The notes: a model not told the origin generated them from the sequence alone. Shown: positions 25,658 through 35,276, counted from the first letter of the stretch. The stretch is DNA of 64,000 nt from UBA7236 sp036734545 (GCA_036734545.1 DAIMYJ010000001.1:52661-116660), one strand, 5' to 3'. A program made the numbers and translations.

Positions 25658-26602
25658 TTAACGCACATAGGAGACGTATTGATTATGATGAGAACCGTCA
25701 TCGTACAGATCAACCAGAGCAAATCCTGCAGGCGTTCCTTTATAGGATTCGTTTTTCCACCAGTCACCGGACACAGCGCCATTACAATAAAAGGAGATGC
25801 CATTATATTGAACTGCATCGGCCATATGAATATGCCCACTCAGGCAGACTTTCACATTGGGGTGTTTCTCAAAGAGTGTAATGATCTCCTTTACGTCTGT
25901 ATGCATCCATGAGCCCGGTATGGAAAATCTGCCGTTTCTGACCTTCATATCATCCATGAACACATTCGCGCACAAGATTGGAATATGTGAGAGCACCAGC
26001 ACTGGGGTTCGGGGATCAGTAGCTGCCAGATCTTTGCGCAACCAGTCCATTTGCTCCTCATCCAGCCGCGCTGTATACCAAAGTCCATTTTTTTTCTTTT
26101 GCGTGCTATCCAGGACAATGAAATGCCATCCTGCGGCATTGAAACTAAAATATTGATTCTCAGCGCGCATCATTTCCAGAGCATACTGTTTACCATAGTT
26201 CGCGTCCTTGGCTGGGTTATATAATCCCCAGATGTCGTGGTTGCCGAGACAATACTGTATAGGCAGATCATTGTTAGCTGCAACGACTGATCGCCAGGCT
26301 TCCCATTGCGACCGCACCTTAGACCTGGTCTTGTATAGTCCATCCTCGATCGTATCGCCACCATTGAGTATGATGTCTGGCTTATCCGGCAGCGATTGAA
26401 GGTAATGCAGACATTTCTCCAGCCCTTTCATGGATGCAGGATCATTGCTTACATGTACGTCGGTGAGATGTGCAATCCGCATGACGCGTTTACGTTGAAC
26501 GGGTGCCGAAATAATGTGAGGGGTTGTTTCACCCCATACATTTGAGCCAGCCCCTATACCGGCTAATACAGCCAGAGAACGAATAAGATCCCTTCTTTTC
26601 AT
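25658..26602 (-). CDS. Secreted metallophosphoesterase (calcineurin-like)
   Basis: A 314-residue protein with a Tat-like signal (two Arg at 3-4, hydrophobic stretch to about 24). The metallophosphatase motifs are in order: DVH (about 48-50), GGDTIED (about 79-85), GNHD (about 120-123), a His in 'LSHIPI' and GHIH (about 258-261). It probably hydrolyses a phosphoester in the periplasm; the substrate cannot be predicted. It points away from the PKD gene, with 369 bases of AT-rich DNA between. Confidence 0.85.
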   Translation of the reverse strand: MKRRDLIRSLAVLAGIGAGSNVWGETTPHIISAPVQRKRVMRIAHLTDVHVSNDPASMKGLEKCLHYLQSLPDKPDIILNGGDTIEDGLYKTRSKVRSQWEAWRSVVAANNDLPIQYCLGNHDIWGLYNPAKDANYGKQYALEMMRAENQYFSFNAAGWHFIVLDSTQKKKNGLWYTARLDEEQMDWLRKDLAATDPRTPVLVLSHIPILCANVFMDDMKVRNGRFSIPGSWMHTDVKEIITLFEKHPNVKVCLSGHIHMADAVQYNGISFYCNGAVSGDWWKNESYKGTPAGFALVDLYDDGSHHNQYVSYVR

Positions 26603-26971
26603 GGATTGAATTTCAGGGACAAAATTCTAGGATGATTATGTGCACAACGTTACCTAAACCATAAATACATAATGTGTTTTTATTGTGTTCACATAAACCA
26701 TGAAGCGATCAGATTAATCGGAGGTGAATAGCGTATTAACGAGTTGTCAATTTACACTGTGCAGTAGAGCGTACAACTGTGTGCCCTGATTTGTGCACAA
26801 TAATGATAAGCATCGACCAAAGGATATCCGCAGTCTCCTAAGTGTGCATTCTTTCTGCATTCGAGTTCATATACCCTTAACAATCCAAGGGCTTTTGGCA
26901 TCCCTGGTCAATGGCTGATATGAATAGAATATTAAGCGATTTTCGTAATTTCATCCGTGAAATAACACCAC
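26603..26971. other. 369-base AT-rich intergenic region with inverted-repeat sites
   Basis: No coding frame stands out. I see three related palindromic sites: ATGTGCACAA (26638-26647), TGTGTTCACA (26684-26693) and the exact TTGTGCACAA (26791-26800). They lie between the metallophosphoesterase and the PKD gene, so they may control either. No hairpin with a U-tract is visible. Confidence 0.6.
26791..26800. promoter_or_regulatory. Palindrome TTGTGCACAA, candidate operator
   Basis: Second exact copy of the 10-base palindrome (others at 5052 and 35313). It lies about 170 bases upstream of the PKD gene and has two imperfect relatives nearby. Confidence 0.4.
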
Positions 26972-28771
26972 ATGGCATTGAGAACCACACTCCTGACCTT
27001 CCTCATGATCAGTATTTATCAACTGGCCTCCGGCCAGGCCTGCAGTTTATGTCTTATCGACTATGGGTATATCAGTCCGGGCGTCTATCCCGACACCTTA
27101 CCACCGGCCACTGCCGGGGAGTATTATGAGGCCGATATCACCTTTGTGATGCAGGAAGACACCACGGTAGATGTGGTGGGCACTCTGGAGTTTCTCAATT
27201 ACCATATCATGGAACCGGTAGGGATGCCATACGGGATGAGTGTGAGCACCAATCTTGGTGATCTGCCTGTTGATTACGATCCGGATGTAACCCTATACGG
27301 ATGCGCCCGCGTATGCGGCACGCCGCTGGTGCCGGGATGGTATGAAGTGGTAGTTCCGCTGGTGGCCACGCTCGAATTACCCGGTGGCGACCAAGCTGCT
27401 GAATACAGTATTTTTCTGGAGGTATTACCTGCAGCTGTTGCCGGCGGCGGATTCACCCCATCGGCCACCTTCGGCTGCGAACCTCTCAGCGTGGATTTTG
27501 AGACTAGCATGCACAGCATGGGCGCTGCAGGCTTCAGCTATACCTGGGATTTCGGGAACGGATCAACCAGCACGTCTGAATTCCCGCCCACACAAACCTA
27601 TACGGCTATCGGCGGTGTTCCTACGGACTACGTGATCACTCATACCGTGACCATCGACACTTTCGGTTATACGCTGGAATACGCCACCGCTGTGGCGAGC
27701 GGTTGCGATGACTGCACGATCTTCGGCTGCACCGGACTAATTGAAACAGAGAAACCTGACCTCTATCTGAAGTGTGATGCATTAGGCATCAATACAGAAC
27801 CCGGGTTTGCTGACACCTACCCGCCGATCACCTTTACCTTGTCAGTTCCGGTAGACCCCGGTGCCACCTATACCATGCAGATGAAAGATGATGACGGCGG
27901 TTTGGCCGGTGGTGATGATAATTGTGGTTCATTCACTTTCGGTGGTGATGATGTTGGCACCACGCTTATTACCTCAGGTAGTCATCAGCTGGAGATCAAT
28001 ATTTCACATCCCATCATTTCCTATACTTTCTACGACACCATCACGGTATATCCTGCCGTAACCACACCGGTTCTGGCGATTGATGGTGAGACCACTTTCT
28101 GTTCCGGCGACAGTGCCGTGCTTTCCACCACTCCGTTAGCCGGTATCGAATATCAGTGGCTGCTGGACGGCAGTCCTATACCCGGAGCTGACGGAACGGA
28201 GCTGACCGTATTTTCTTCCGGTAGTTACATGCTCTCAGCCACAGGCGTAGGCGGCTGTGCCGCTGCTTCCGACTCGACGGTCATCACGGTATTTGAACAA
28301 CCTACCGCTCCGAATATCATAGTGATCGGCAACACCCTCACCACCTCCAGCACCTGGGACGTGCAATGGTATTTTAACGGCAGTCCGATTCCTGGAGCCA
28401 CAGAAACATCCTATACACCGGCCATTGAAGGCCTGTATCAGGTGGCTGCCGTCAACGGCATCTGTGTTGCTTATTCCGTGGAAGTGGATTTTGTATTTCA
28501 GAGTATTGCAGAACAATTCATTCAGCAGTTGCAAATAATGCCCAACCCCAACCAGGGTCAGTTCATTTGCACCTTTGAACTGAATAACCCTCAGGATGTT
28601 CATGTATATGTGACCAATATGCTGGGAGAGCTCATGTATGACAGGCAGGTGATGCAGGCTTCGGGGTACACCACACTGGAAATAGATCTGGGCCATGCAC
28701 AGGCAGGCATGTACTTCCTGCACATGCGCGCAGCGGATGGTCAGTTGATCAGAAAAATCATTGTTCAATAA
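26972..28771 (+). CDS. Secreted PKD protein with T9SS type A sorting domain
   Basis: A 599-residue exported protein. The signal peptide ends near residue 21 (LASGQ). A N-terminal beta domain is followed by a PKD-like domain (about 163-235, WDFGNG), then an Ig-like region (about 375-500, with paired Cys) and a C-terminal type A T9SS sorting domain (about 522-599, from 'MPNPNQGQF' to 'KIIVQ'). It is a surface or secreted protein; no catalytic motif is apparent. The aldehyde dehydrogenase gene starts 12 bases after its stop. Confidence 0.88.
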   Translation: MALRTTLLTFLMISIYQLASGQACSLCLIDYGYISPGVYPDTLPPATAGEYYEADITFVMQEDTTVDVVGTLEFLNYHIMEPVGMPYGMSVSTNLGDLPVDYDPDVTLYGCARVCGTPLVPGWYEVVVPLVATLELPGGDQAAEYSIFLEVLPAAVAGGGFTPSATFGCEPLSVDFETSMHSMGAAGFSYTWDFGNGSTSTSEFPPTQTYTAIGGVPTDYVITHTVTIDTFGYTLEYATAVASGCDDCTIFGCTGLIETEKPDLYLKCDALGINTEPGFADTYPPITFTLSVPVDPGATYTMQMKDDDGGLAGGDDNCGSFTFGGDDVGTTLITSGSHQLEINISHPIISYTFYDTITVYPAVTTPVLAIDGETTFCSGDSAVLSTTPLAGIEYQWLLDGSPIPGADGTELTVFSSGSYMLSATGVGGCAAASDSTVITVFEQPTAPNIIVIGNTLTTSSTWDVQWYFNGSPIPGATETSYTPAIEGLYQVAAVNGICVAYSVEVDFVFQSIAEQFIQQLQIMPNPNQGQFICTFELNNPQDVHVYVTNMLGELMYDRQVMQASGYTTLEIDLGHAQAGMYFLHMRAADGQLIRKIIVQ

Positions 28772-28783
28772 TGCCATTCACGC

Positions 28784-30166
28784 ATGAATTATGCTGAGCT
28801 TGTAGTTGCACAAAAAGCTTTTTTCGCCACCAAGACCACATTACCGTATACATTCCGGATGACGCAGCTGAAAAAGTTGCGGCAGCTGATCACCGAATAC
28901 GAGCCGGCATTGCTGGACGCGCTGCATAAGGACCTGCACAAGTCCACTTTTGAAGGCTGGGGCGTTGAAGTGGGTGTCATGCTTACGGAAGCCGATTATT
29001 TTATGCGCAACCTGAAAAAGTGGATGCGAGAAAAACCCCTGCGCACACCGCTCTTTCATTTTCGCTCCCGCTCTTACATCCAGTCCATCCCTTACGGCAA
29101 TACGCTCATCATCGCCCCATGGAATTACCCCTTTTTGCTCAGTATGCGTCCTTTACTCGGTGCCATCGCTGCAGGTAACACAGCCATCATCAAACCTTCA
29201 GAGCATGCTCAGCATACCGCTGCCGTTATTGAGAAAATGATCAACACCCATTTTGATCCCGGTTACTTGCATGTGGTCAATACCGATGCGGCCGGTAGCA
29301 GTAAATTATTGGAACAACCCTACGCCTTCATCTTTTATACAGGTGGCAGTCAGGTGGGACGCATTGTCTATCAGGCGGCGGCAAGGAATCTCACCCCCGT
29401 TGTGCTGGAAATGGGTGGTAAAAATCCGTGCATCGTAGAACCTTCTGCAGATCTGGATATCACAGCCAACAGGATCACGTGGGGTAAATTCAGCAATGCC
29501 GGACAAACCTGTGTAGCACCGGATCATTTGATCGTGCATAGCAGTATTCGCGATGCCCTGATCGAAAAGATCATCCGGAATATTGATTCGTTCTTTCACA
29601 ATGACCTGATCGCATCGGAAGACTACGGCCGTATCATCAACGAGCAGCATGTAGCCCGCATACAAAGACTGATAGAGGGCCAAAAAGTGATCTATGGCGG
29701 TACCGTAAAGCCGGAATTGCGCTTTATCGAACCAACCCTGATCGAGGTGACCGATATGCAGGCGCCCATCATGCGGGAAGAGATCTTTGGCCCTGTTCTG
29801 CCCATAATTTCTTATACACATCCGGACGAGGTCTGGCCGATCCTTGAGCAGAATCCCGACCCTTTAGTATTATATCTGTTTACCACCGACAAGCGCTCTG
29901 TGCAGCAGTTTGCGGAAGAGTCCAGTTCGGGCGACATGGTGGTGAATGAGGTGGTTTTGCATTTCGGCCACCTGCATCTGCCCATTGGAGGCAAAGGCGC
30001 CAGCGGGATCGGAAAATATCAGGGGAAATACTCCTTTGATGTGTTCAGTCATCAGAAGAGTGTGATGCACCGAAAATTCTTCCCCGACCTCTCCATACGC
30101 TATCCACCCTACCATCAGGGCAAGGTGAACACCCTGAAACGACTGTTCAGATATTTTTTCAGCTGA
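28784..30166 (+). CDS. Aldehyde dehydrogenase family protein
   Basis: A 460-residue NAD(P)-dependent dehydrogenase close to the short class-3 type (fatty aldehyde and YwdH-like). The catalytic cysteine is C243 in NAGQTCVAPD and the general base is E209 in LEMGGKNP; a 'FTGGSQVG'-type nucleotide loop precedes them. It would oxidise aldehydes to acids. The 12-base spacing to the T9SS gene suggests cotranscription, though no shared function is obvious. Confidence 0.92.
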   Translation: MNYAELVVAQKAFFATKTTLPYTFRMTQLKKLRQLITEYEPALLDALHKDLHKSTFEGWGVEVGVMLTEADYFMRNLKKWMREKPLRTPLFHFRSRSYIQSIPYGNTLIIAPWNYPFLLSMRPLLGAIAAGNTAIIKPSEHAQHTAAVIEKMINTHFDPGYLHVVNTDAAGSSKLLEQPYAFIFYTGGSQVGRIVYQAAARNLTPVVLEMGGKNPCIVEPSADLDITANRITWGKFSNAGQTCVAPDHLIVHSSIRDALIEKIIRNIDSFFHNDLIASEDYGRIINEQHVARIQRLIEGQKVIYGGTVKPELRFIEPTLIEVTDMQAPIMREEIFGPVLPIISYTHPDEVWPILEQNPDPLVLYLFTTDKRSVQQFAEESSSGDMVVNEVVLHFGHLHLPIGGKGASGIGKYQGKYSFDVFSHQKSVMHRKFFPDLSIRYPPYHQGKVNTLKRLFRYFFS

Positions 30167-30222
30167 CCGCACACCTATGCCTGAACGAACAGCCCCATCG
30201 CCGCCACCAGCATTCTTTTTCC

Positions 30223-30230
30223 TATTTTCG
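30223..30230 (+). promoter_or_regulatory. -7-like box (TATTTTCG) before the aminotransferase
   Basis: Matches TAnnTTTG except C at the seventh base, 17 bases before the ATG at 30248. Confidence 0.4.
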
Positions 30231-30247
30231 CACCGTAAAGCCTGAGT

Positions 30248-31441
30248 ATGCACGATCTTGCAGCACGTATTGCCAATCTGAATGAATCAGCCACCATTAA
30301 AATGGCTCAGTTGACACGTGAACTCAAAAGTCAGGGTCGCGACATCATTGACCTGAGTCTCGGCGAGCCTGATTTTGAAACACCACTGCATATCCGTGAA
30401 GCCGCCAAGAAGGCGATCGATGATGGTTTTACCCATTATACCCCGGTAGCCGGTTATCTCGATGTGCGCAAGGCTATTTCTGAAAAATTCCTGCGCGAGA
30501 ATAATTTGCAGTATACACCGGAGCAGATCGTGATCTCTACCGGCGCCAAGCAGTCTATCATCAATGCGGTATTGTGCCTTGTGAATCCCGGTGATGAGGT
30601 GATCCTCCCTACCCCGTTCTGGGTAAGTTATTCAGCCATGGTGCGACTGGCAGAAGGTGTGATCAGGGAGATCCCCACCACGATCGAATCTGATTTCAAG
30701 ATATCACCGCAACAACTCGAAGCAGCGATCACGCCCAAGACCAAACTCATCATGTTCTCCTCTCCGTGCAATCCTACCGGATCTGTGTATACGGAGGATG
30801 AACTCAGGGGTCTGGCCGAGGTCATCGCCAACCATCCGCATGTTTATGTGATCAGCGATGAGATCTATGAGCATATCAATTTCACCGGCAGGCATGCCAG
30901 CATGGCCGCGTTCGAATTTATTTATGACCGCGTGATCACCGTGAACGGATTATCAAAAGCATTTGCCATGACCGGCTGGCGATTGGGATTCATAGGTGCA
31001 CCTGCCTGGATCGCCAAGGCGTGTGATAAAATGCAGGGTCAATACACATCGGCCACCTGCAGCATAACTCAACGAGCCACGATCGCCGCCCTTAATGGGC
31101 CGTTAGATACAGTAGATGAGATGAAAGCCGCCTTTCTGCGCAGAAAGGAATTGGTGTATGGTCACCTGAAGGAGATCAAAGGACTTAAATTGAACAACCC
31201 GCAGGGTGCGTTCTATTTCTTCCCGGATGTGAGCAACTACTTTGGTCGCTCCCATCAGGGCACTGTCATCCAAAACGCAGATGAAATGGCGCTTTATCTG
31301 TTGCATGCCGGCAATGTTTCTGTTGTTTCGGGTAGCGCTTTTGGCGATGACAACTGCATTCGTTTAAGCTATGCCACTTCAGATGACAAACTGAAGGAAG
31401 CGATGCGTCGTATGCAGCATGCACTTGAACAATTACATTAA
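30248..31441 (+). CDS. Class I/II PLP aminotransferase (aspartate aminotransferase-like)
   Basis: A 397-residue fold-type I transaminase. The PLP lysine is K237 in GLSKAFAMTGWR; the conserved Asn/Asp and Tyr ('SSPCNPTG', 'ISDEIYE') and C-terminal Arg motif ('CIRLSYA') are present. The sequence resembles the subgroup I gamma aspartate aminotransferases common in Bacteroidota. The heptose kinase follows 8 bases later. Confidence 0.92.
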   Translation: MHDLAARIANLNESATIKMAQLTRELKSQGRDIIDLSLGEPDFETPLHIREAAKKAIDDGFTHYTPVAGYLDVRKAISEKFLRENNLQYTPEQIVISTGAKQSIINAVLCLVNPGDEVILPTPFWVSYSAMVRLAEGVIREIPTTIESDFKISPQQLEAAITPKTKLIMFSSPCNPTGSVYTEDELRGLAEVIANHPHVYVISDEIYEHINFTGRHASMAAFEFIYDRVITVNGLSKAFAMTGWRLGFIGAPAWIAKACDKMQGQYTSATCSITQRATIAALNGPLDTVDEMKAAFLRRKELVYGHLKEIKGLKLNNPQGAFYFFPDVSNYFGRSHQGTVIQNADEMALYLLHAGNVSVVSGSAFGDDNCIRLSYATSDDKLKEAMRRMQHALEQLH

Positions 31442-31449
31442 CTCCTGCT

Positions 31450-32448
31450 ATGGCCACTGCTGCACAGCTCCGCAACCTGTTTAAGACATTTGAGCACATC
31501 AAGGTCATGATCATCGGCGATGTGATGATCGACAAATATGTGCATGGCACTGCCGACCGGATCTCTCCGGAAGCACCGGTGCCTGTAGTTGAAGTACGTC
31601 AGGCTTATGCCCGTCCCGGAGGCGCTGCCAATGTGGCCGTGAATGTGCGCGCTTTGGGCGCCACTCCATATTTGTTTTCTGTTACGGGCAACGACCACGA
31701 TGCCCTGATGTTGCAGGAATTGCTGAAGGACAATAAGATCAAGGGTCAATATCTGATGGCCGCGGATGAGCGGATCACCACTTCAAAAATGCGCATCATA
31801 GCCAAACAGCATCAAATGTTGCGCATCGATCATGAGCTGAATGAAGATCTTATCCCGGAAACCGCAGCCTCTTTTGAAGCGAGTATTATGCAGTTCATCC
31901 GCAGAAGCAAACCGGATGTGGTGATACTGGAAGATTACGATAAAGGTGTGTTATCTGCCTCGCGCATCCGCATGATCATTGATCTGTGCAATGCACAGGA
32001 GATACCTGTTGCCGTTGATCCCAAGAAAGAACATTTCTATGCATTTGCAGGTTGCACATTGTTCAAACCCAATTTGCGTGAGATACGCGATTCGCTGGAC
32101 GGCATGCCGGAAGCATTGGATACCCGCAGTCTCAACATGGCCACTGATGCCCTGAAGCAATTATTGCCGCATGAGATCACTCTGCTTACCTTAGGTGAAC
32201 ATGGCATGTACCTGCGTCATCATAAACGTTCGCATCGCTTGCCTGCCCATCTGCGCGATATCGCCGATGTGAGCGGTGCCGGAGATACGGTGATCAGCGT
32301 AGCGGCATTGTGCCTTGCTGCAGGTGCAGATGCAAAAACATTGCTCGGACTTGCCAACCTTGCCGGCGGATTGGTATGCGAACATGCCGGTGTCGTACCG
32401 GTAGACCGCGATCAGTTACTCAAGGAGGCGCTCACGCATCTGAAGTGA
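31450..32448 (+). CDS. rfaE1: D-glycero-beta-D-manno-heptose 7-phosphate kinase (RfaE1/HldE kinase domain)
   Basis: A 332-residue PfkB-type sugar kinase. The PfkB signatures are 'PGGAANVAVNVRALG' (about 57-71) and 'DVSGAGDTVISVAA' (about 274-287) with the catalytic Asp. It acts in ADP-heptose synthesis for lipopolysaccharide core. The adenylyltransferase half found in HldE is absent, so a separate RfaE2 must be elsewhere. It is 8 bases from the aminotransferase, and it converges on the ABC permease. Confidence 0.9.
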   Translation: MATAAQLRNLFKTFEHIKVMIIGDVMIDKYVHGTADRISPEAPVPVVEVRQAYARPGGAANVAVNVRALGATPYLFSVTGNDHDALMLQELLKDNKIKGQYLMAADERITTSKMRIIAKQHQMLRIDHELNEDLIPETAASFEASIMQFIRRSKPDVVILEDYDKGVLSASRIRMIIDLCNAQEIPVAVDPKKEHFYAFAGCTLFKPNLREIRDSLDGMPEALDTRSLNMATDALKQLLPHEITLLTLGEHGMYLRHHKRSHRLPAHLRDIADVSGAGDTVISVAALCLAAGADAKTLLGLANLAGGLVCEHAGVVPVDRDQLLKEALTHLK

Positions 32449-32491
32449 TCGATAGGCTACAACAAGATATACCTACATATTGCAGACAAGG

Positions 32492-32507
32492 CCGTCAGTT
32501 CTGACGG
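32492..32507. other. Short hairpin CCGTCAG-TT-CTGACGG between convergent genes
   Basis: Perfect 7-base inverted repeat between the ends of rfaE1 (plus) and the ABC permease (minus). No U-tract follows on either strand, so it is at most a weak terminator. Confidence 0.4.
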
Positions 32508-32526
32508 TGTATTCCATAAAGAAAAA

Positions 32527-33795
32527 TTATTTTGTCCGTATGGCCTCAACAGGATCCATGCGGCTGGCCGTGATGGCAGGTAAGATACCGGCCAGAATGC
32601 CCAGGCCGATAGATATTCCGGCACCGATAAGCACATTTTGAAGGGAAAGGATGAATCCAAAATCCGTTGCCTGGTCGGCAACGAACATCGTGATCCACAC
32701 CAGCAGCAGTCCCAGCAAACAGCCGATAAGAGAAAGAATGATCGCCTCGATCAGGAATTCAGTTAGGATCAGATAATTTTTAGCTCCCAGTGATTTTTTG
32801 ATCCCGATGATGCTGGTGCGCTCCTTCACACTCACGAACATGATATTGGCGATCCCGAATCCTCCTACGAGAATACTGAAACCGCCGATGATGAAACCTA
32901 CGATATTCAAAACTGCGAACATGCTGTCCAGAGCATCTGCCGCCAACGTCACCTCATTCACTGCAAAGTCGTTCGCCTCAGCAGGTCGGAGATTCCGGGC
33001 ATTGCGCATGATGGGATAGATCTCATCTTTGATCTCATCGGCCGACACTCCTTCTTTAGGACGCACCTCGATCATCGGGTCCATCATGGGACTGTTCATG
33101 TCTACTATGCGGCGGATATAATTGAATGGGATGATGATACTATTATCATTCGAGATGTCGATGATACTCTCCCCTTCCTTCTCCAGCACACCGATGACAC
33201 GCAGTTTGAACTGCATTCGGTTGGAGTTGACCAAAATATATTTACCCACCGGAGCGATCCCCGGAGGGAATAATTCCTGTGCAACCTCATAGCCCAGGAT
33301 CGCCACGGCTCCGCCACCTACTGATTCGTTGGCTGAAAAGTAGCGGCCATCCATGAAGTTCATCGTGTAAACCTCATTATACTGATCGGTGACGCCGCTG
33401 ATACTGGCAGAGGTAATGGTATTGCTGCGGAATTTCACCTCTTCTGCATTCAGCCAGGTTTCGATGGCGACCGCTTTGGCCTTGGTCAGTTTATCAGAGA
33501 GCACCTGGTAGTCCTCGTATTTCATGGTAGGCCTTTTGATATATTCCCACCAGGTATACTCCTCATCGCTGAACTGCCATGGCCAGCGGGTGATGTAGAT
33601 CATGTCGGTGCCCAGTTTATTCAGGCCGCTCTCCATATTCCGCTTCAGGGAATCTACCGCGCTGAGCACAGCGATAATGCAGAATATACCAATGGTAACG
33701 CCCAGTAACGACAGGAAGGTGCGGAGTTTATTGTTCCGCAATTCCTGAAAAACCTGGTTCAAGGTTTCCGAGATCGTCCTGAGGATGGCAACCAT
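32527..33795 (-). CDS. ABC transporter permease (MacB/FtsX type)
   Basis: A 422-residue permease. One N-terminal membrane helix (about 22-42) is followed by a periplasmic MacB-type domain (about 50-280) and three C-terminal helices (about 285-310, 340-365 and 380-405, ending in 'ASRMDPVEAIRTK'). This is the typical export permease of macrolide or lipoprotein exporters; there is no fused ATPase. The ATPase at 35967-36704, which is of the matching type, may serve it though it lies 2.2 kb away. Confidence 0.9.
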   Translation of the reverse strand: MVAILRTISETLNQVFQELRNNKLRTFLSLLGVTIGIFCIIAVLSAVDSLKRNMESGLNKLGTDMIYITRWPWQFSDEEYTWWEYIKRPTMKYEDYQVLSDKLTKAKAVAIETWLNAEEVKFRSNTITSASISGVTDQYNEVYTMNFMDGRYFSANESVGGGAVAILGYEVAQELFPPGIAPVGKYILVNSNRMQFKLRVIGVLEKEGESIIDISNDNSIIIPFNYIRRIVDMNSPMMDPMIEVRPKEGVSADEIKDEIYPIMRNARNLRPAEANDFAVNEVTLAADALDSMFAVLNIVGFIIGGFSILVGGFGIANIMFVSVKERTSIIGIKKSLGAKNYLILTEFLIEAIILSLIGCLLGLLLVWITMFVADQATDFGFILSLQNVLIGAGISIGLGILAGILPAITASRMDPVEAIRTK

Positions 33796-33800
33796 TGCGA

Positions 33801-33808
33801 CAAAGTTA
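33801..33808 (-). promoter_or_regulatory. -7 promoter box (TAACTTTG) for ABC permease
   Basis: Exact TAnnTTTG on the minus strand, ending 5 bases before the ATG at 33795; the transcript would be nearly leaderless. Confidence 0.6.
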
Positions 33809-33843
33809 CCCCATAATACTTAGTGAATTAGTTATAGAATGGT

Positions 33844-33851
33844 TAATTTTG
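33844..33851 (+). promoter_or_regulatory. -7 promoter box (TAATTTTG) for queA
   Basis: Exact TAnnTTTG, 53 bases before the queA ATG. Divergent from the permease box. Confidence 0.55.
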
Positions 33852-33904
33852 CGCCCTTACTACCTCCGCGACAGCGGTCTAAAAGTGTAAAACCCGTAAG
33901 TTTT

Positions 33905-34957
33905 ATGAAGCTTTCCAAGTTCAATTTTGACCTCCCTAAAGACATCATTGCCCAACATCCTACTGCCGAGCGCGACCAATCCAAACTGATGGTGGTACAC
34001 CGGAAGACGGGAAAGATAGAACACAAGAAATTCAAGGATATCCTCGGCTATTTTTCAGAGGACGATGTGATGGTGCTGAACAACACCAAGGTGTTCCCGG
34101 CCCGTTTATACGGCCGCAAGGAGAAGACCGGTGCCAAGATCGAGGTATTTATGCTGCGAGAGCTGAACCGCGAGATGCACCTGTGGGATGTGCTGGTTGA
34201 CCCCGCTCGTAAGATCCGTGTGGGCAACAAACTGTATTTCGGTGATGATGATATGCTGGTAGCCGAAGTAGTGGATAACACCACCTCCCGCGGCCGCACC
34301 ATCCGCTTCCTGCATGACGGCACCGCTGAAGAACTCCGCCGCATACTGGAGATCATGGGTGAAACCCCGCTGCCGAAATACATCAAACGCAAGCCTGAGG
34401 ATTCTGACCGCGAGCGCTACCAGACCGTTTTTGCCAAGCATGAGGGCGCTGTAGCTGCGCCAACGGCCGGTTTGCATTTCAGTCGCGAACTGCTGAAAAG
34501 GCTGGAGATCAAGGGCGTTCATTTCGCAGAACTCACGCTGCACGTAGGTTTGGGAACATTCCGCAGCATCGACGTGGAGGATCTGTCCAAGCATAAGATG
34601 GATGCCGAATACTTTAAGATAGACCAGAAATGTGCTGATGTGGTCAACAAAGCATTGGATGCCGGCAAGCAGGTATGCGCTATCGGCACTACTACCATGC
34701 GAGCCTGCGAAAGCGCTGTTGCCGCTTCGGGCCGACTGAAGCCGGAGGAAGGATGGACCAACCTGTTCATTCACCCACCGTATGACTTCAGCATCTGCAA
34801 CTCTATGGTGACCAACTTCCACCTGCCCAAGACCAGTCTGGTGATCATGGTGGCCGCCTTTATGGGTTATGAGCAGACCATGGAAGCCTACAAAGTGGCC
34901 ATGAAGGAGAAATACCGCTTTTTCAGCTACGGAGATGCTATGCTCATCATTGACTGA
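33905..34957 (+). CDS. queA: tRNA preQ1(34) S-adenosylmethionine ribosyltransferase-isomerase QueA
   Basis: A 350-residue enzyme that converts preQ1-tRNA to epoxyqueuosine-tRNA using SAM as ribosyl donor. Family signatures: 'FDLPKDIIAQHPT', 'NNTKVFPARLYG', 'APTAGLHFS' and 'THVGLGTFR'-type phrase (here LHVGLGTFR), and 'TNFHLPKTSLVIMVAAF'. I chose the ATG at 33905 because the family begins with MKLSKFNFDLP. A strong bidirectional terminator follows. Confidence 0.96.
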   Translation: MKLSKFNFDLPKDIIAQHPTAERDQSKLMVVHRKTGKIEHKKFKDILGYFSEDDVMVLNNTKVFPARLYGRKEKTGAKIEVFMLRELNREMHLWDVLVDPARKIRVGNKLYFGDDDMLVAEVVDNTTSRGRTIRFLHDGTAEELRRILEIMGETPLPKYIKRKPEDSDRERYQTVFAKHEGAVAAPTAGLHFSRELLKRLEIKGVHFAELTLHVGLGTFRSIDVEDLSKHKMDAEYFKIDQKCADVVNKALDAGKQVCAIGTTTMRACESAVAASGRLKPEEGWTNLFIHPPYDFSICNSMVTNFHLPKTSLVIMVAAFMGYEQTMEAYKVAMKEKYRFFSYGDAMLIID

Positions 34958-34980
34958 TGCAGCGGCAATCACAGATATAA

Positions 34981-35013
34981 ACAAAAAACCCTGCCAATGG
35001 CAGGGTTTTTTGT
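34981..35013. terminator. Intrinsic terminator, 15-bp perfect stem
   Basis: Near-symmetric: ACAAAAAACCCTGCC, loop AAT, then the exact complement, ending in a T-run. It can terminate queA (plus) and the DUF2795 gene (minus), which end on either side of it. Confidence 0.9.
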
Positions 35014-35029
35014 TTCAGGTATTTCCCTT

Positions 35030-35251
35030 TCAATACTCGTCTTCGTTGAAATAGAAATCGTCATGTGTGGGGTAATCACTCCAGATATCCTCAATACCCT
35101 CATAGAATTCCCCTTCATCTTCCAGCTCCTGCAGGTTCTCGATCACCTCGATAGGAGCACCTGAACGGATGGCATAATCGATCAGTTCGTCCTTGGTTGC
35201 CGGCCAGGGCGCATCCTCCAGATAGGAAGCAAGTTCAAGTGTCCAATACAT
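35030..35251 (-). CDS. DUF2795 domain protein
   Basis: A 73-residue acidic protein typical of small Bacteroidota DUF2795 proteins: 'MYWTLELASYLEDAPWPATKDELIDYAIR' followed by a very acidic tail. The start at 35251 is supported by a promoter box 25 bases upstream and by the family length; the frame runs open beyond it but without homology. Function unknown. The promoter region has a TTGTGCACAA palindrome about 30 bases upstream of the -7 box. Confidence 0.85.
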   Translation of the reverse strand: MYWTLELASYLEDAPWPATKDELIDYAIRSGAPIEVIENLQELEDEGEFYEGIEDIWSDYPTHDDFYFNEDEY

Positions 35252-35276
35252 AATCTTCCGGTTTTTTAATTGGGCG

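Noticed and set aside
26791..26800. TTGTGCACA as a DnaA box and the AT-rich gap as an origin
   Set aside because: It differs from TTATNCACA at the third base, and there is no cluster of boxes, dnaA, dnaN or GC-skew switch that I can see.
32492..32507. CCGTCAG-TT-CTGACGG hairpin as a terminator of rfaE1
   Set aside because: No U-tract on either strand and only a 2-base loop, so the usable stem is 6 bases; it is listed as a weak structural element only.
34106..34984. 292-codon minus-strand frame opposite queA
   Set aside because: queA is complete on the plus strand with all family motifs; the other frame has no recognisable features.
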